This document shows, piece after piece, positions 41,948 through 50,014 of a DNA stretch of 64,000 bases (positions are counted from its first letter, which is position 1; the number at the start of each line of letters is the position of its first letter). The notes beneath the pieces are model-generated. The model searched no databases. It saw nothing but the letters and a program-made list of their open reading frames with translations, and was not told where the DNA came from. The translations under genes and the position numbers were made by a program. Source of the stretch: JBBROS01 sp965213845 (GTDB taxonomy: Bacteria; Pseudomonadota; Alphaproteobacteria; Acetobacterales; Acetobacteraceae); assembly GCA_965213845.1 (NCBI GenBank), contig CBDCAI010000014.1:372001-436000 (forward strand). The letters run 5' to 3'.

Positions 41948-43594
41948 TTGTCGCTGCTGGTCGACCTGTTCGGCTACCTGTCGATCATCCTGCACGGCCT
42001 GGTGATCGCGGCGCAGAGCATGGCGCTGGGCGGTGTGGTGTTCCTGCTGTTCCTGGCGCGGCCGTTCGCCGACGGCCTGCCCGACGGGGCCGGGCTGGTG
42101 CGGCGCACGGCCGTCATCGCCGGCTGGGCCGCCATCGGGCTGGCGGTGGGCGAGGGCCTGACGGTGGCGATGCAGACCGCGGTGCTGATGAGCACCTTGG
42201 ACCTGCCGTTCGCCTCGGTCGTGGGGGCGTCGTTCGCGGTGGCGGGGCTCGTGAAGCTGGCGGCGGCCTTGCTGCTGTCCGGCATGCTGCTGGGCCGCCG
42301 CGTGCCCGCGGGGCCGCCGATGCTGGCCTTGTGCGCCATCGTGCTGGCGGCGGCGGTGGCGACGACGCATGCGGCCGCGCGACTCGACGACGTGCCGATC
42401 CTGCTGGCAGCCAGCGCCCTGCACATCGCGGGCGCGGCCATCTGGGTGGGTGGCATCCCGTGCTTCGTGATGGTGCTGTCCCGCCTGCACGACGGCGCCG
42501 CCTTCCGCCGGGTGGGCGCGCGGTTCAGCCGGATGAGCATGGCGGGCGTGGGTTGCATCCTGGTGTCGGCCGCGGTGTTCAGCGTCCTCTATATCGGCAG
42601 CTGGGGGGCCACCTACGGCACGGCCTATGGCGTGATGGCCGGCGCCAAGGCCTCCATGTTCGGCCTGCTGCTGCTGCTGGGCTTGGGCAACTTCCTGGTG
42701 GTGGAGCGGCTGCGGCGGGACCCGGCGACCCCCGTGCTGCGGATGCGCCGGTTCGCCGAGGTCGAGATCGGCATCGGCATCACGATCTTCTTCGCCGCGG
42801 CCTCGTTGACCTCCGTCCCGCCCGGCGTCGACCTGGTGCACGACCGCGTCACCTGGGCCGAGGTGATGGAGCGCAACGCGCCCGTCGTGCCGCGCCTCGT
42901 CTCGCCGGACCACGACGTGCTGGCCCTGCCGGCGCTGCAGCAGAAGCTGGACACCGAGGCGGCCGCGCAGAAGCGGGCGGCGGCGCAGGCCTTCGTGCCG
43001 GGCTCGGGCGAGCTGCCGGACCGGAATGCGGCCGACATCGCCTGGTCGGAGTACAACCACCACTGGTCCGGCATCTTCGTGCTGGTCATGGGGGCGCTGG
43101 CGCTGCTGAACCGCGCCGGGGTGGGATGGGCGCGGCACTGGCCGCTGACCCTGCTGGTGCTGGCGGGGTTCCTGTTCCTGCGGTCGGACCCCGAGGTCTG
43201 GCCGCTGGGCGAGATCGGCTTCTGGGCCAGCCTGCGCGATGTGGAGGTGCTGCAGCACCGGGTGTTCGTCGTGCTGATCGTCGCCTTCGGGCTGTTCGAA
43301 TGGGGCATCCGCACGGGATGGCTGCGGCGGCCGGGCCTTGCCCTGGTGTTCCCGCTGTTGACCGCGCTGGGCGGGGCGCTGCTGCTGACGCACAGCCACG
43401 CCATCGCCAACATCAAGGACCAGCTGCTGATCGAGCTGACCCACACGCCGCTGGCGCTGGCGAGCGTCGCCGCCGGCTGGTCGCGCTGGCTGGAGCTGCG
43501 GGCCGACGCGCCGGTGCGGCGCTGGGCGGGATGGGTGTGGCCGGTGTGCTTCCTGTTCATCGGGGCGCTGCTGCTGCTGTATCGGGAAGCATGA
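41948..43594 (+). CDS. copD: CopD-family copper transport membrane protein
   Basis: 548 residues from a TTG start one base after copC's stop; the first Met is 25 residues in. Multiple membrane helices (LFGYLSIILHGLVIAAQSMA; HIAGAAIWVGGIPCFVMVLS) with the CopD-type His-containing IWVGG motif. The family is usually about 300-550 residues; this long form carries a loop near residues 300-360 and extra C-terminal helices. Inner-membrane copper uptake partner of CopC. The stop overlaps the next start by 4 bases (ATGA). Confidence 0.85.
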   Translation: MSLLVDLFGYLSIILHGLVIAAQSMALGGVVFLLFLARPFADGLPDGAGLVRRTAVIAGWAAIGLAVGEGLTVAMQTAVLMSTLDLPFASVVGASFAVAGLVKLAAALLLSGMLLGRRVPAGPPMLALCAIVLAAAVATTHAAARLDDVPILLAASALHIAGAAIWVGGIPCFVMVLSRLHDGAAFRRVGARFSRMSMAGVGCILVSAAVFSVLYIGSWGATYGTAYGVMAGAKASMFGLLLLLGLGNFLVVERLRRDPATPVLRMRRFAEVEIGIGITIFFAAASLTSVPPGVDLVHDRVTWAEVMERNAPVVPRLVSPDHDVLALPALQQKLDTEAAAQKRAAAQAFVPGSGELPDRNAADIAWSEYNHHWSGIFVLVMGALALLNRAGVGWARHWPLTLLVLAGFLFLRSDPEVWPLGEIGFWASLRDVEVLQHRVFVVLIVAFGLFEWGIRTGWLRRPGLALVFPLLTALGGALLLTHSHAIANIKDQLLIELTHTPLALASVAAGWSRWLELRADAPVRRWAGWVWPVCFLFIGALLLLYREA

Positions 43595-44829
43595 AGGTCC
43601 TGGTCCTCGGGGCGGGCGTCATCGGCCTGACCACGGCCTGGGCGCTGACCGAGGCCGGGTGCGACGTCACCCTGGTGGACCGGAACGAGACGGCGGGCGG
43701 CGACGCGAGCCCCGGCAACGGCGCGCAGCTCAGCTACAACTTCGTCGCCCCTTTCGCCTCGCCCGAGACGCTGCGGCACTTGCCGGCGCTGCTGCTGGAG
43801 CGGGACGGGCCCACGCGGATGCGGCCGGGGCTCGATCCCCGGTTCCTGCTCTGGGGTGCGGCGTTCCTGCGGCACTGCACCACCGCCCAGGTGCGGCGCA
43901 CGACGGTGGCGCAGCTGGCGCTGGCCGGGTCGAGCCGGCAGGAGATGGGGCGGCTGGTGGCGGCCCTGCCGCTGGAGTTCGGGCTGCGGACGGCGGGCAA
44001 GCTGGTATTGCACCGGGGTGCCGACGGGTTCGCCGCGGCCCGGCGCCAGGTGGAGCGGCAGCGCGGGCTGGGCGCGGAACAGCAGGTGCTGTCCGCGCAG
44101 GAGTGCCTGGCGCACGAGCCGGGGCTGCGGATCGATGCGGCGGCGCTGGCCGGCGGCGTGTTCACGCCCAGCGAGGAGGTGGGCGACTGCGCCGCCTTCT
44201 GCCAGGGGCTGGCAGGCCAGCTGCGGCAGCGCAACACCGTCGAATGGCGGCTGGGTGCGCCGTGCACCCCCTGGCTGGAGGGCGGGCGGCTGCGCGGGGT
44301 GCGGATCGGCCCGGAGACGCTGGGCGCGGACCAGGTGGTGCTGTGCCTGGGTGCGGGGGCCCCCGGCTTCGCCCGCGCCGCCGGGATCCGGCTGCCGATC
44401 ATCCCCATGAAGGGCTACAGCCTGACCCTGACGCCGCGGACGCCGCTGCGCCACAGCGTGACCGACATGGCGCGCAAGATCGTCTTCGCCCCGCTGCCAG
44501 GGCCCAGCATCCGCGTGGCGGGGATCGCCGACTTCGTGGGCCTGGACCGCGAGATCGACCCGGCCCGCCTCGCCAGCATCACCCGCGCGGCCTCCGAATC
44601 GCTGGACGTGGACCTGTCGGCGGGCACCCGCCCCTGGACCGGCCTGCGCCCCGTGACGCCCGACAGCCGCCCGCTGATCGGGCCCAGCGCGCTGCCCGGC
44701 CTGTTCCTCAACACCGGCCATGGCGGACTCGGCTGGACCCTGGCCGCCGGCAGCGCCCGCCTGGCCACCGACCTGCTGCTGGGCCGCCCCGCCGCCATCG
44801 ACGCCACGCCGTTCCGCGCGGGCCGGTGA
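43591..44829 (+). CDS. dadA: D-amino-acid dehydrogenase, small subunit type (FAD-dependent)
   Basis: 412 residues. FAD-binding GAGVIGLTTAWALTEAG (7-23), the DadA-type segment GDASPGNGAQLSYNFVAPFA and the C-terminal GLRPVTPDSRPLIGPS and NTGHGGLGWTLAAGSA. DadA oxidises D-amino acids to 2-oxo acids and feeds electrons to the respiratory chain at the membrane. The start overlaps the copD stop by 4 bases, and its stop overlaps the next gene (GTGA), so it is inside an operon with an unrelated copper pair. No alanine racemase gene is near. Confidence 0.9.
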   Translation: MKVLVLGAGVIGLTTAWALTEAGCDVTLVDRNETAGGDASPGNGAQLSYNFVAPFASPETLRHLPALLLERDGPTRMRPGLDPRFLLWGAAFLRHCTTAQVRRTTVAQLALAGSSRQEMGRLVAALPLEFGLRTAGKLVLHRGADGFAAARRQVERQRGLGAEQQVLSAQECLAHEPGLRIDAAALAGGVFTPSEEVGDCAAFCQGLAGQLRQRNTVEWRLGAPCTPWLEGGRLRGVRIGPETLGADQVVLCLGAGAPGFARAAGIRLPIIPMKGYSLTLTPRTPLRHSVTDMARKIVFAPLPGPSIRVAGIADFVGLDREIDPARLASITRAASESLDVDLSAGTRPWTGLRPVTPDSRPLIGPSALPGLFLNTGHGGLGWTLAAGSARLATDLLLGRPAAIDATPFRAGR

Positions 44830-45794
44830 GCGTGACCCAGGGCGCAGCACCCGACGGGGACCGGCCGACCACGCATCTCCGTTGCGGCAGCGACATCCGT
44901 GGAACGCTGCGGCAGGCCGGCTTTGCGGGGACGTTCCTCGAATACGCCGACCCGCTGTGCCAGGGGCCGGTGCTCGACGGCCCCGGCTGGCGGGACGCGA
45001 GGCGCCGCTTCGTGGCGGGCTACGGCCTGCCCGGCACGGCGGACCGCCTCCATGCGGAGCAGGCGGCGCTCGACCGCGCGATCGCGTCCGGCGACCGCCT
45101 GGTGCTGTGGTTCGAGCATGATCCGTACGACCAGCTGATCCTTGCCTATCTGCTACAGGCGCTCGAGGGGCGGCCGGGGGTGGAGCTGATCTGCATCGAC
45201 CGGCATCCCGGGTCACAGCGGTTCCTCGGGCTGGGGCAACTGACGCCCGGGGAGCTGGGCGCGCTCTGGCCCGGCCGGGTTCCCGTCTCGGCAGGGCAGG
45301 GGGCGCTGGGGCGGCAGGTCTGGGCGGCGCTGCGCCAGGCCACGCCGCTGCCGCTATGGGAGATCGCGCGGCGGCCGACCCCGGACCTGCCGCCGATGGC
45401 GCCGGCGCTGGTGCGGCTCCTGCAGGAGCTGCCGGGCCGCGGCGACGGGCTGTCGTTGACCGAACGCCTGTCGCTGCAGGCGGTCGCGGCCGGCGCCGCC
45501 ACGATCGGGCGCGTGTTCGGCGACCTGCAGCGCAGCGACCCCCTGCCGTTCCTGGGCGATCTGATGCTGGTGCCGATCCTGGGGGGCCTGGCGGCCACGG
45601 ATACGCCGGCGCTGGAGATCGGGGCCGCCGCAGCCGGGGCCGAGCGGCCGGTGCGCCTGACCGGAATGGGAAAAAGACTGCTGGCGGGCGAGGCGGACTG
45701 GCAGGACGCCGGACCGGGCGAGCGATGGGTCGGCGGGGTCCGCATCGGGGGCGCGACGCCGGGGTGGCGCTGGCCGTTGGACCCGCCGGGCTGA
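44826..45794 (+). CDS. DUF1835 domain protein
   Basis: 322 residues from GTG 44826 (a second GTG at 44832 is possible). N-terminal CGSDIRGTLRQAG, then SGDRLVLWFEHDPYDQLIL, match the DUF1835 family, whose biochemical role is unknown. The C-terminal half is helical with a DUF3658-like tail (LTGMGKRLLAGEADW). Overlaps dadA by 4 bases, last gene of the copC-copD-dadA operon. Soluble, cytoplasmic. Confidence 0.8.
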   Translation: MSVTQGAAPDGDRPTTHLRCGSDIRGTLRQAGFAGTFLEYADPLCQGPVLDGPGWRDARRRFVAGYGLPGTADRLHAEQAALDRAIASGDRLVLWFEHDPYDQLILAYLLQALEGRPGVELICIDRHPGSQRFLGLGQLTPGELGALWPGRVPVSAGQGALGRQVWAALRQATPLPLWEIARRPTPDLPPMAPALVRLLQELPGRGDGLSLTERLSLQAVAAGAATIGRVFGDLQRSDPLPFLGDLMLVPILGGLAATDTPALEIGAAAAGAERPVRLTGMGKRLLAGEADWQDAGPGERWVGGVRIGGATPGWRWPLDPPG

Positions 45795-45882
45795 CGAGGT
45801 ATAGGGTCGGCAAAACGGCACCACGCCGCGGAACCCGGGCCAGCATGCTCCGGGACCTACAAAGACCGAGGAGGACCGGCCT

Positions 45883-46875
45883 ATGCTGACACGTCGCACC
45901 GCCCTGACTGCCGCTGCCATGCTGCCGCTGGCCCGGCCTGCGCTGACACAGACCCGGGCGAAGGTCCGCTTCGCCGGGGGCGGGATCGCGCTCTACGGCT
46001 ACATGCCGTTCTTCGTCGCCATCGGGCAGAACCTGTTCGCCAAGCACGGGATCGAGGCCGACATCGCCCAGTTCCCGGGCGGCGCCAAGGCCATGCAGGC
46101 CGTGCTGGGCGGCAGCAGCGACGTCGCCTGCGGCTATTACGAGCACACGATCTTCATGGCGGCCAAGGGCGCCAAGCTGACCGCCTTCGTGCTGCAGGCG
46201 CAGAACAGCGGCCTGGTGCTGGGGGTGCGGCGCGAGCTTGCGGACCAGATCAAGACGGCGGCGGACCTGAAGGGGCGCAAGATCGGCGTCTCGGCGCCGG
46301 GGTCGGCGACCCACCTGTTCGCGATGCAGCTGATGGCCAAGGCCGGCTTGAAACCGACGGACGCGGCGGCGATCGGGGTGGGCACGACGCAGACGGCCCT
46401 GCTGGCGTTCGAGCGCGGCGACATCGACGCGCTGAGCCTGTTCGACCCGATCATCGCGGACCTCGAAGGCCGCGGGAAGATCACCATCCTCGCCGACGCG
46501 CGGGACAGCGCCGGGACGCGCGCCATCTTCGGCGGCCCCTATGCCAGCGGCTGCCTGTATGCCGATGCCGGGTGGCTGCCGAAGAACGAGGCGGCGGTGC
46601 GGGGCTCCGCGGCGGCGATCATGGAGGCGGTGACGTTCCTGAAGACGGCGACGCCGGAGCAGGCGATCGGGGCGTTGCAGGCCGGCATGTGCTCGGTGGG
46701 TATGGACGTGTGCACCACGGCCTTCACGCGCAACCGCGATGCCTTCCAGCACGACGGCCAGGTGACGCCCGAGATGGCCGAGACGGTGCGGCGCATGCTG
46801 GCGAGCTTCGACCCGGCGATCGCCGCGGCCAAGATCGACCTTTCGGCGACCTATACCGGGCGGTTCGCCTCGTAG
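45883..46875 (+). CDS. NMT1/SsuA-type ABC substrate-binding protein
   Basis: 330 residues. Leader MLTRRTALTAAAMLPLARPA contains a twin-arginine-like pair. The NMT1/SsuA fold is plain: YMPFFVAIGQNLFAKHGIEA, VLGGSSDVACGYYEHTIFMA, LKGRKIGVSAPGSATHLF. Such proteins bind nitrate, taurine/alkanesulfonates, thiamine precursors or aromatics. No permease or ATPase is next to it. GAGGAGGA stands well placed before the start. Ligand unknown; periplasmic. Confidence 0.85.
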   Translation: MLTRRTALTAAAMLPLARPALTQTRAKVRFAGGGIALYGYMPFFVAIGQNLFAKHGIEADIAQFPGGAKAMQAVLGGSSDVACGYYEHTIFMAAKGAKLTAFVLQAQNSGLVLGVRRELADQIKTAADLKGRKIGVSAPGSATHLFAMQLMAKAGLKPTDAAAIGVGTTQTALLAFERGDIDALSLFDPIIADLEGRGKITILADARDSAGTRAIFGGPYASGCLYADAGWLPKNEAAVRGSAAAIMEAVTFLKTATPEQAIGALQAGMCSVGMDVCTTAFTRNRDAFQHDGQVTPEMAETVRRMLASFDPAIAAAKIDLSATYTGRFAS

Positions 46876-46935
46876 GCCCGCCGGCGCCGCAGATACAGGC
46901 AAGCCGTCGGACGATACGGGACCAGGCCCGGCGCA

Positions 46936-47191
46936 TCAGCGTTCGCCGACCAACTCGTCCAGCGTCACGGGGCAAACAGGTGGGACGAGCAAGGGGGCCT
47001 GGCCGTCGAGGGTTTCGGGCAGGGCGGAGAGCGCATCGGGATAAGTTCCGGGAACATCACGAGCGAGCGGCCAGCCCTCCGCTTTGAGGTCGTGCAGGCT
47101 CGTCGACGGGCCCACCGGCCGCGTGCTGCCGCAGCAACCGGGCTTGATGCTCCGACCATTCCAGGACGTCCGTGTCGTACAGGTCGCCCAT
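46936..47191 (-). pseudogene. DUF29-family gene remnant, internal deletion and frameshift
   Basis: The frame from ATG 47191 reads MGDLYDTDVLEWSEHQARLL, the classic DUF29 N-terminus, but stops after about 44 codons. In another frame from about 47099, the family C-terminus continues: LARDVPGTYPDALSALPETL, then PVCPVTLDELVGER and a stop. Roughly 60 central residues are missing. The two ends in order but out of frame mark a deletion. The rest of 46876-47455 holds no gene that I can support; its right end is the 5' region of the cold-shock gene. Confidence 0.75.
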
Positions 47192-47455
47192 GCGGCCCTC
47201 CATCACCGGGGCCATGATGCCACAGCCGGAGCCAAGCCTTCCACCATCTCCCGATACCGTGGCCCGCGCCGAGCCCGTCCGGGGCGCACATTCGCCGTGA
47301 TCTTTTGCAGGGGCGGGTGTATGACGATGCGACGGCTGAGCTTTTCAGCCGGGGTTCGTACCCTACTACGCACTGCGTCGCATGGTCCCCCCGAAATTGA
47401 GAAGTAACGATGGTTCCGCATGTCCGCGGGGCTTCAGCGGCCGTGGAGACATACG

Positions 47456-47662
47456 ATGTCAGTAGGTACCGTTAAGTGGTTCAATGCCCAGAAGGGCTTC
47501 GGCTTCATCCAGCCCGATGACAGCTCGAAGGACGTGTTCGTCCACATCTCCGCCGTGGAGCGCGCCGGCATGGCGTCGCTGAACGAGGGGCAGAAGCTCA
47601 GCTACGAGCTGGAGCAGGGGCAGCAGGGCAAGTCGTCCGCGGTGAACCTGAAGGCAGCCTGA
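47456..47662 (+). CDS. Cold-shock domain protein
   Basis: 68 residues, the whole CSD: TVKWFNAQKGFGFIQPDD (RNP1) and KDVFVHISAVERAGM (RNP2), aromatic RNA/DNA-binding face intact. It acts as a single-stranded nucleic acid chaperone. GGAGACATACG precedes the ATG at 47456. The 5' region back to the DUF29 remnant is long, as is usual for csp leaders. A perfect terminator hairpin follows, so the transcript is probably monocistronic. Confidence 0.95.
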   Translation: MSVGTVKWFNAQKGFGFIQPDDSSKDVFVHISAVERAGMASLNEGQKLSYELEQGQQGKSSAVNLKAA

Positions 47663-47669
47663 ATGGAAT

Positions 47670-47703
47670 GGGGGGCGCCTCTGCGCCCCCCTACTCTCTT
47701 TCC
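47670..47703 (+). terminator. Intrinsic terminator of cold-shock gene
   Basis: Perfect 9-bp stem GGGGGGCGC / GCGCCCCCC with a CTCT loop, then a pyrimidine-rich stretch (CTACTCTCTTTC). It ends 12 bases before the next gene's start, whose ribosome site GGAGAC overlaps the end. Confidence 0.85.
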
Positions 47704-47714
47704 GGAGACAATCG

Positions 47715-47909
47715 ATGGCCGACCACAAGTACAACGCCGGTGACCGGGTGACGCTGCTGCCCGACCGGTTCAACGCCAATGCCCGCCCGGGTGTCTACAC
47801 GATCGTGCGCACCATGCCGGTCACGAGCCAGGGCGTGCAGTATCGCGCCAAAAGTACGCTGGACAACCACGAGCGCGTGCTGGACGAGGCGCAGCTGCGC
47901 GGCGCCTGA
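47715..47909 (+). CDS. Small hypothetical protein downstream of csp
   Basis: 64 residues (MADHKYNAGDRVTLLPDRFN start), with GGAGACAATCG before the ATG. Polar, one predicted compact beta-rich domain, no signal. The pattern KYNAGDRVTLLPDRF and GVYTIVRTMPVTSQGVQYR resembles SH3-like small proteins I have seen described only as hypothetical in alphaproteobacteria. Read-through from the csp transcript would be needed unless it has its own promoter. Function unknown. Confidence 0.65.
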   Translation: MADHKYNAGDRVTLLPDRFNANARPGVYTIVRTMPVTSQGVQYRAKSTLDNHERVLDEAQLRGA

Positions 47910-47916
47910 GCCCCGC

Positions 47917-48972
47917 TCAGGCCCGCCACAGCCCCTTATCCGCCAGCCAGGCCTGGATCAGCCCGGCCACCTCGGCGTTGTTCCGATCCATCATCATCAT
48001 GTGCCCGTTGCCGTGGATGCCGCGCGCCGGCAGGTCCACCACGTCGATCCGGCCGCCCGCCGCCCTGATCTTGTCGGCAAAACCCACGCCGTTGGCGCGG
48101 ATGGTGGGCCAGCGCGCGTCCCGCTCGATGAAGTCGCCATAGACGATCAGCTGCGGGATGTCCTTCAGCGCCGCCACCCGGGCCGGGTCGCCGATGGCGG
48201 CGGGCTCGCATAGCACCAGCGCCTTCACCAGGTCTGGCCGCTGCTGGGCCGCGCGCCAGCCGAACAGGCCGCCCTGGCTGTGCACCAGGACCACGCTGGG
48301 CCCCACGCGCTCCAGCAGGGCGATGTAGGCGGCCAGCGTCATGTCGTCCGTGGTGGTGAAGCGCGGGACGTTCTGCCGGACGAAGTTGAGGTAGCTCTCA
48401 TGGTCCGCGGGGAACTGGCTGCCGGGCAGGGTGGTGCCGCGCTTGAACGAGCCGGGGCCGTCGCCGATGCGGAACCGCTCCCAGGGGTTGTCGATGGGCA
48501 GGAAAACGGGCTCGCCGGGGAAGATGTCGGGGAACGACGACCAGCCGGAGCGGCCGCGCTCCACCGCGTCCGACACGTAGACGGGCCAGCCCTGGCGGAG
48601 GAAGAAGTGCTGCCAGCCCTCGCGCCCATCCGGCGTGGTCTCCCACGTGACGCCGGTCAGGCCGCCCCCGTGCCACAGCATCAGCGGGACCGCGGACCTG
48701 CGTTCGGCGGGGATCATGTATTGCGCGTACATGGCGCCGGCCATGTAGGTGCCGTTCGGGTCGACGCGGGCCGGAACGCCGCCCGGGCTGAACAGGACCT
48801 CGCGCACCGGTTTGCCGGAAATCTCGACCAGATGGCCGCCGACATGGAAGCTGCCCCAATCCTGCAGCGCCAGGGCGCCGGGCTTGATCGCTGGTGTTTC
48901 CGCCTGGGCCGTCTCTGCAGCCATGGCGGCGGCCCCGGTCAGGGCGGCCCCCACCAGCATCCTGCGTCGCAT
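47917..48972 (-). CDS. Exported alpha/beta hydrolase
   Basis: 351 residues from ATG 48972 with GGAGGACAAC upstream. A twin-arginine-like leader (MRRRMLVGAALTGAAAMAAE) precedes an alpha/beta hydrolase fold: oxyanion region LMLWHGGGLTGVTWE, nucleophile LVHSQGGLFGW, and catalytic His in IHGNGHMMMMDRNN. Family close to esterases annotated as arylesterase or lactonase-like. The open frame reaches 49158 across the tRNA, which shows that the upstream part is not coding. Confidence 0.85.
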   Translation of the reverse strand: MRRRMLVGAALTGAAAMAAETAQAETPAIKPGALALQDWGSFHVGGHLVEISGKPVREVLFSPGGVPARVDPNGTYMAGAMYAQYMIPAERRSAVPLMLWHGGGLTGVTWETTPDGREGWQHFFLRQGWPVYVSDAVERGRSGWSSFPDIFPGEPVFLPIDNPWERFRIGDGPGSFKRGTTLPGSQFPADHESYLNFVRQNVPRFTTTDDMTLAAYIALLERVGPSVVLVHSQGGLFGWRAAQQRPDLVKALVLCEPAAIGDPARVAALKDIPQLIVYGDFIERDARWPTIRANGVGFADKIRAAGGRIDVVDLPARGIHGNGHMMMMDRNNAEVAGLIQAWLADKGLWRA

Positions 48973-49070
48973 GTTGTCCTCCACCGCGTTCTCAGCGGGG
49001 ATCAGAGCCCAGATACCGGCTTGACGCCACCCCGTGCGGGGGCTACCTCCCCGCCTCCACCGCACAGTGT

Positions 49071-49157
49071 GCCCAGGTGGCGGAATTGGTAGACGCGCAG
49101 GTTTCAGGTACCTGTGCCCGCAAGGGCGTGAAAGTTCGAGTCTTTTCCTGGGCACCA
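49071..49157 (+). tRNA. tRNA-Leu (anticodon CAG)
   Basis: Acceptor stem GCCCAGG pairs with CCTGGGC; D arm GGCGGAATTGGTAGACGC; anticodon stem CAGGT/ACCTG around loop TTCAGGT, anticodon CAG reading CUG; long variable arm TGCCCGCAAGGGCG of class II tRNAs; T arm with GTTCGAG; discriminator A and encoded CCA. CUG is the dominant Leu codon at this GC. It stands alone between a hydrolase and RNase D. Confidence 0.95.
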
Positions 49158-49197
49158 CTCCTTCCTTGAACCACTCGGAAGAAGGTCAGATCGTCCC

Positions 49198-49851
49198 GTG
49201 ACGGTGACGCAGTTCCAATCCGGCGCGACCATCCACCTGCACCGGCACGACCTTCCGGAGGGTCTCGCGCTGGGCCCGGTCGTGGCCGTCGATACCGAGA
49301 CCATGGGCCTCAACCCGCATCGCGACCGCCTGTGCCTGGTGCAGCTTTCCGCCGGTGACGGCGTGGCGCACCTGGTGCAGCTGATCCCGGAGGCGCTGGG
49401 CGGCCGGGGCATGGCGGCGCCGAACCTCGCGGCCCTGCTGGCGGACCCGGCGGTCACCAAGCTGATGCACTTCGCCCGCTTCGACGTCGCCGTGCTGCAG
49501 AAGGCGCTGGGCGTGACGGTCGGCCCCACCTGCTGCACCAAGATCGCGGCCAAGCTGGTGCGGACCTTCACCGACCGCCACGGCCTGAAGGACCTGGTGC
49601 GGGAGCTGGTGGGCGCGGAGATCAGCAAGCAGCAGCAGACCTCCGACTGGGGTGCGGCCGAGCTGTCGCCGGAGCAGCTGGCCTATGCGGCGTCGGACGT
49701 GCTGCACCTGCATGCGCTCTGGGCCCGGATGGACGCGCTGCTGGTGCGGGAGGGCCGCCGCGAGCTGGCGCAGGCCTGCTTCGACTTCCTGCCCACCCGC
49801 TGCCGCCTGGACCTGCTGGGCTACGTTGACCCCGACATCTTCGCGCATTAG
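49198..49851 (+). CDS. rnd: Ribonuclease D, short form
   Basis: 217 residues from GTG 49198. The DEDD exonuclease motifs are visible: VVAVDTETMGL (Exo I), FARFDVAVL (Exo II), AYAASDVLHLHAL (Exo III). It lacks the C-terminal HRDC domains of the 370-residue enterobacterial enzyme, as is usual in alphaproteobacteria. It trims tRNA and other RNA 3' ends. Its position 40 bases after tRNA-Leu may be coincidental. Cytoplasmic. Alternative later starts are unlikely. Confidence 0.9.
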   Translation: MTVTQFQSGATIHLHRHDLPEGLALGPVVAVDTETMGLNPHRDRLCLVQLSAGDGVAHLVQLIPEALGGRGMAAPNLAALLADPAVTKLMHFARFDVAVLQKALGVTVGPTCCTKIAAKLVRTFTDRHGLKDLVRELVGAEISKQQQTSDWGAAELSPEQLAYAASDVLHLHALWARMDALLVREGRRELAQACFDFLPTRCRLDLLGYVDPDIFAH

Positions 49852-49949
49852 AGCCTGACCGGTTCAGGATGCCCCGGCGTGAACCGGTCACATGCTCGCA
49901 TCGTCGATCAGCGAGAGCCTGACCGGATCAACCTGATCCGGTCACGCTC
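49851..49949. repeat. Pair of REP-like palindromes (GAGCCTGACCGG... family)
   Basis: Two units in tandem. Unit 1: TGACCGGTTCA (49856-49866) and TGAACCGGTCA (49880-49890). Unit 2: TGACCGGATCA (49920-49930) and TGATCCGGTCA (49934-49944), a perfect 11-bp stem. Both are flanked by GAGC on the left and GCTC on the right, extending the stems. They share a plan but differ in the middle base, with compensating change in the opposite arm. They may also terminate rnd. Confidence 0.8.
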
Positions 49950-50014
49950 TCATGCGGGCCGGCAAGCGGGGCCATCAGGGCGGGGCCGCCGCGGAATCCG
50001 GGAAGGCGTCACGT

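Noticed and set aside
42625..46902. A 1425-codon minus-strand open frame across copD-dadA-DUF1835 and the NMT1 protein
   Set aside because: It is antisense to four genes with clear motifs; composition is Arg/Ala/Pro/His-biased and no family pattern is present.
46965..47291. A 108-codon minus-strand open frame over the DUF29 remnant
   Set aside because: Its sequence has no family resemblance, and the DUF29 pieces lie in the other frames of the same stretch.
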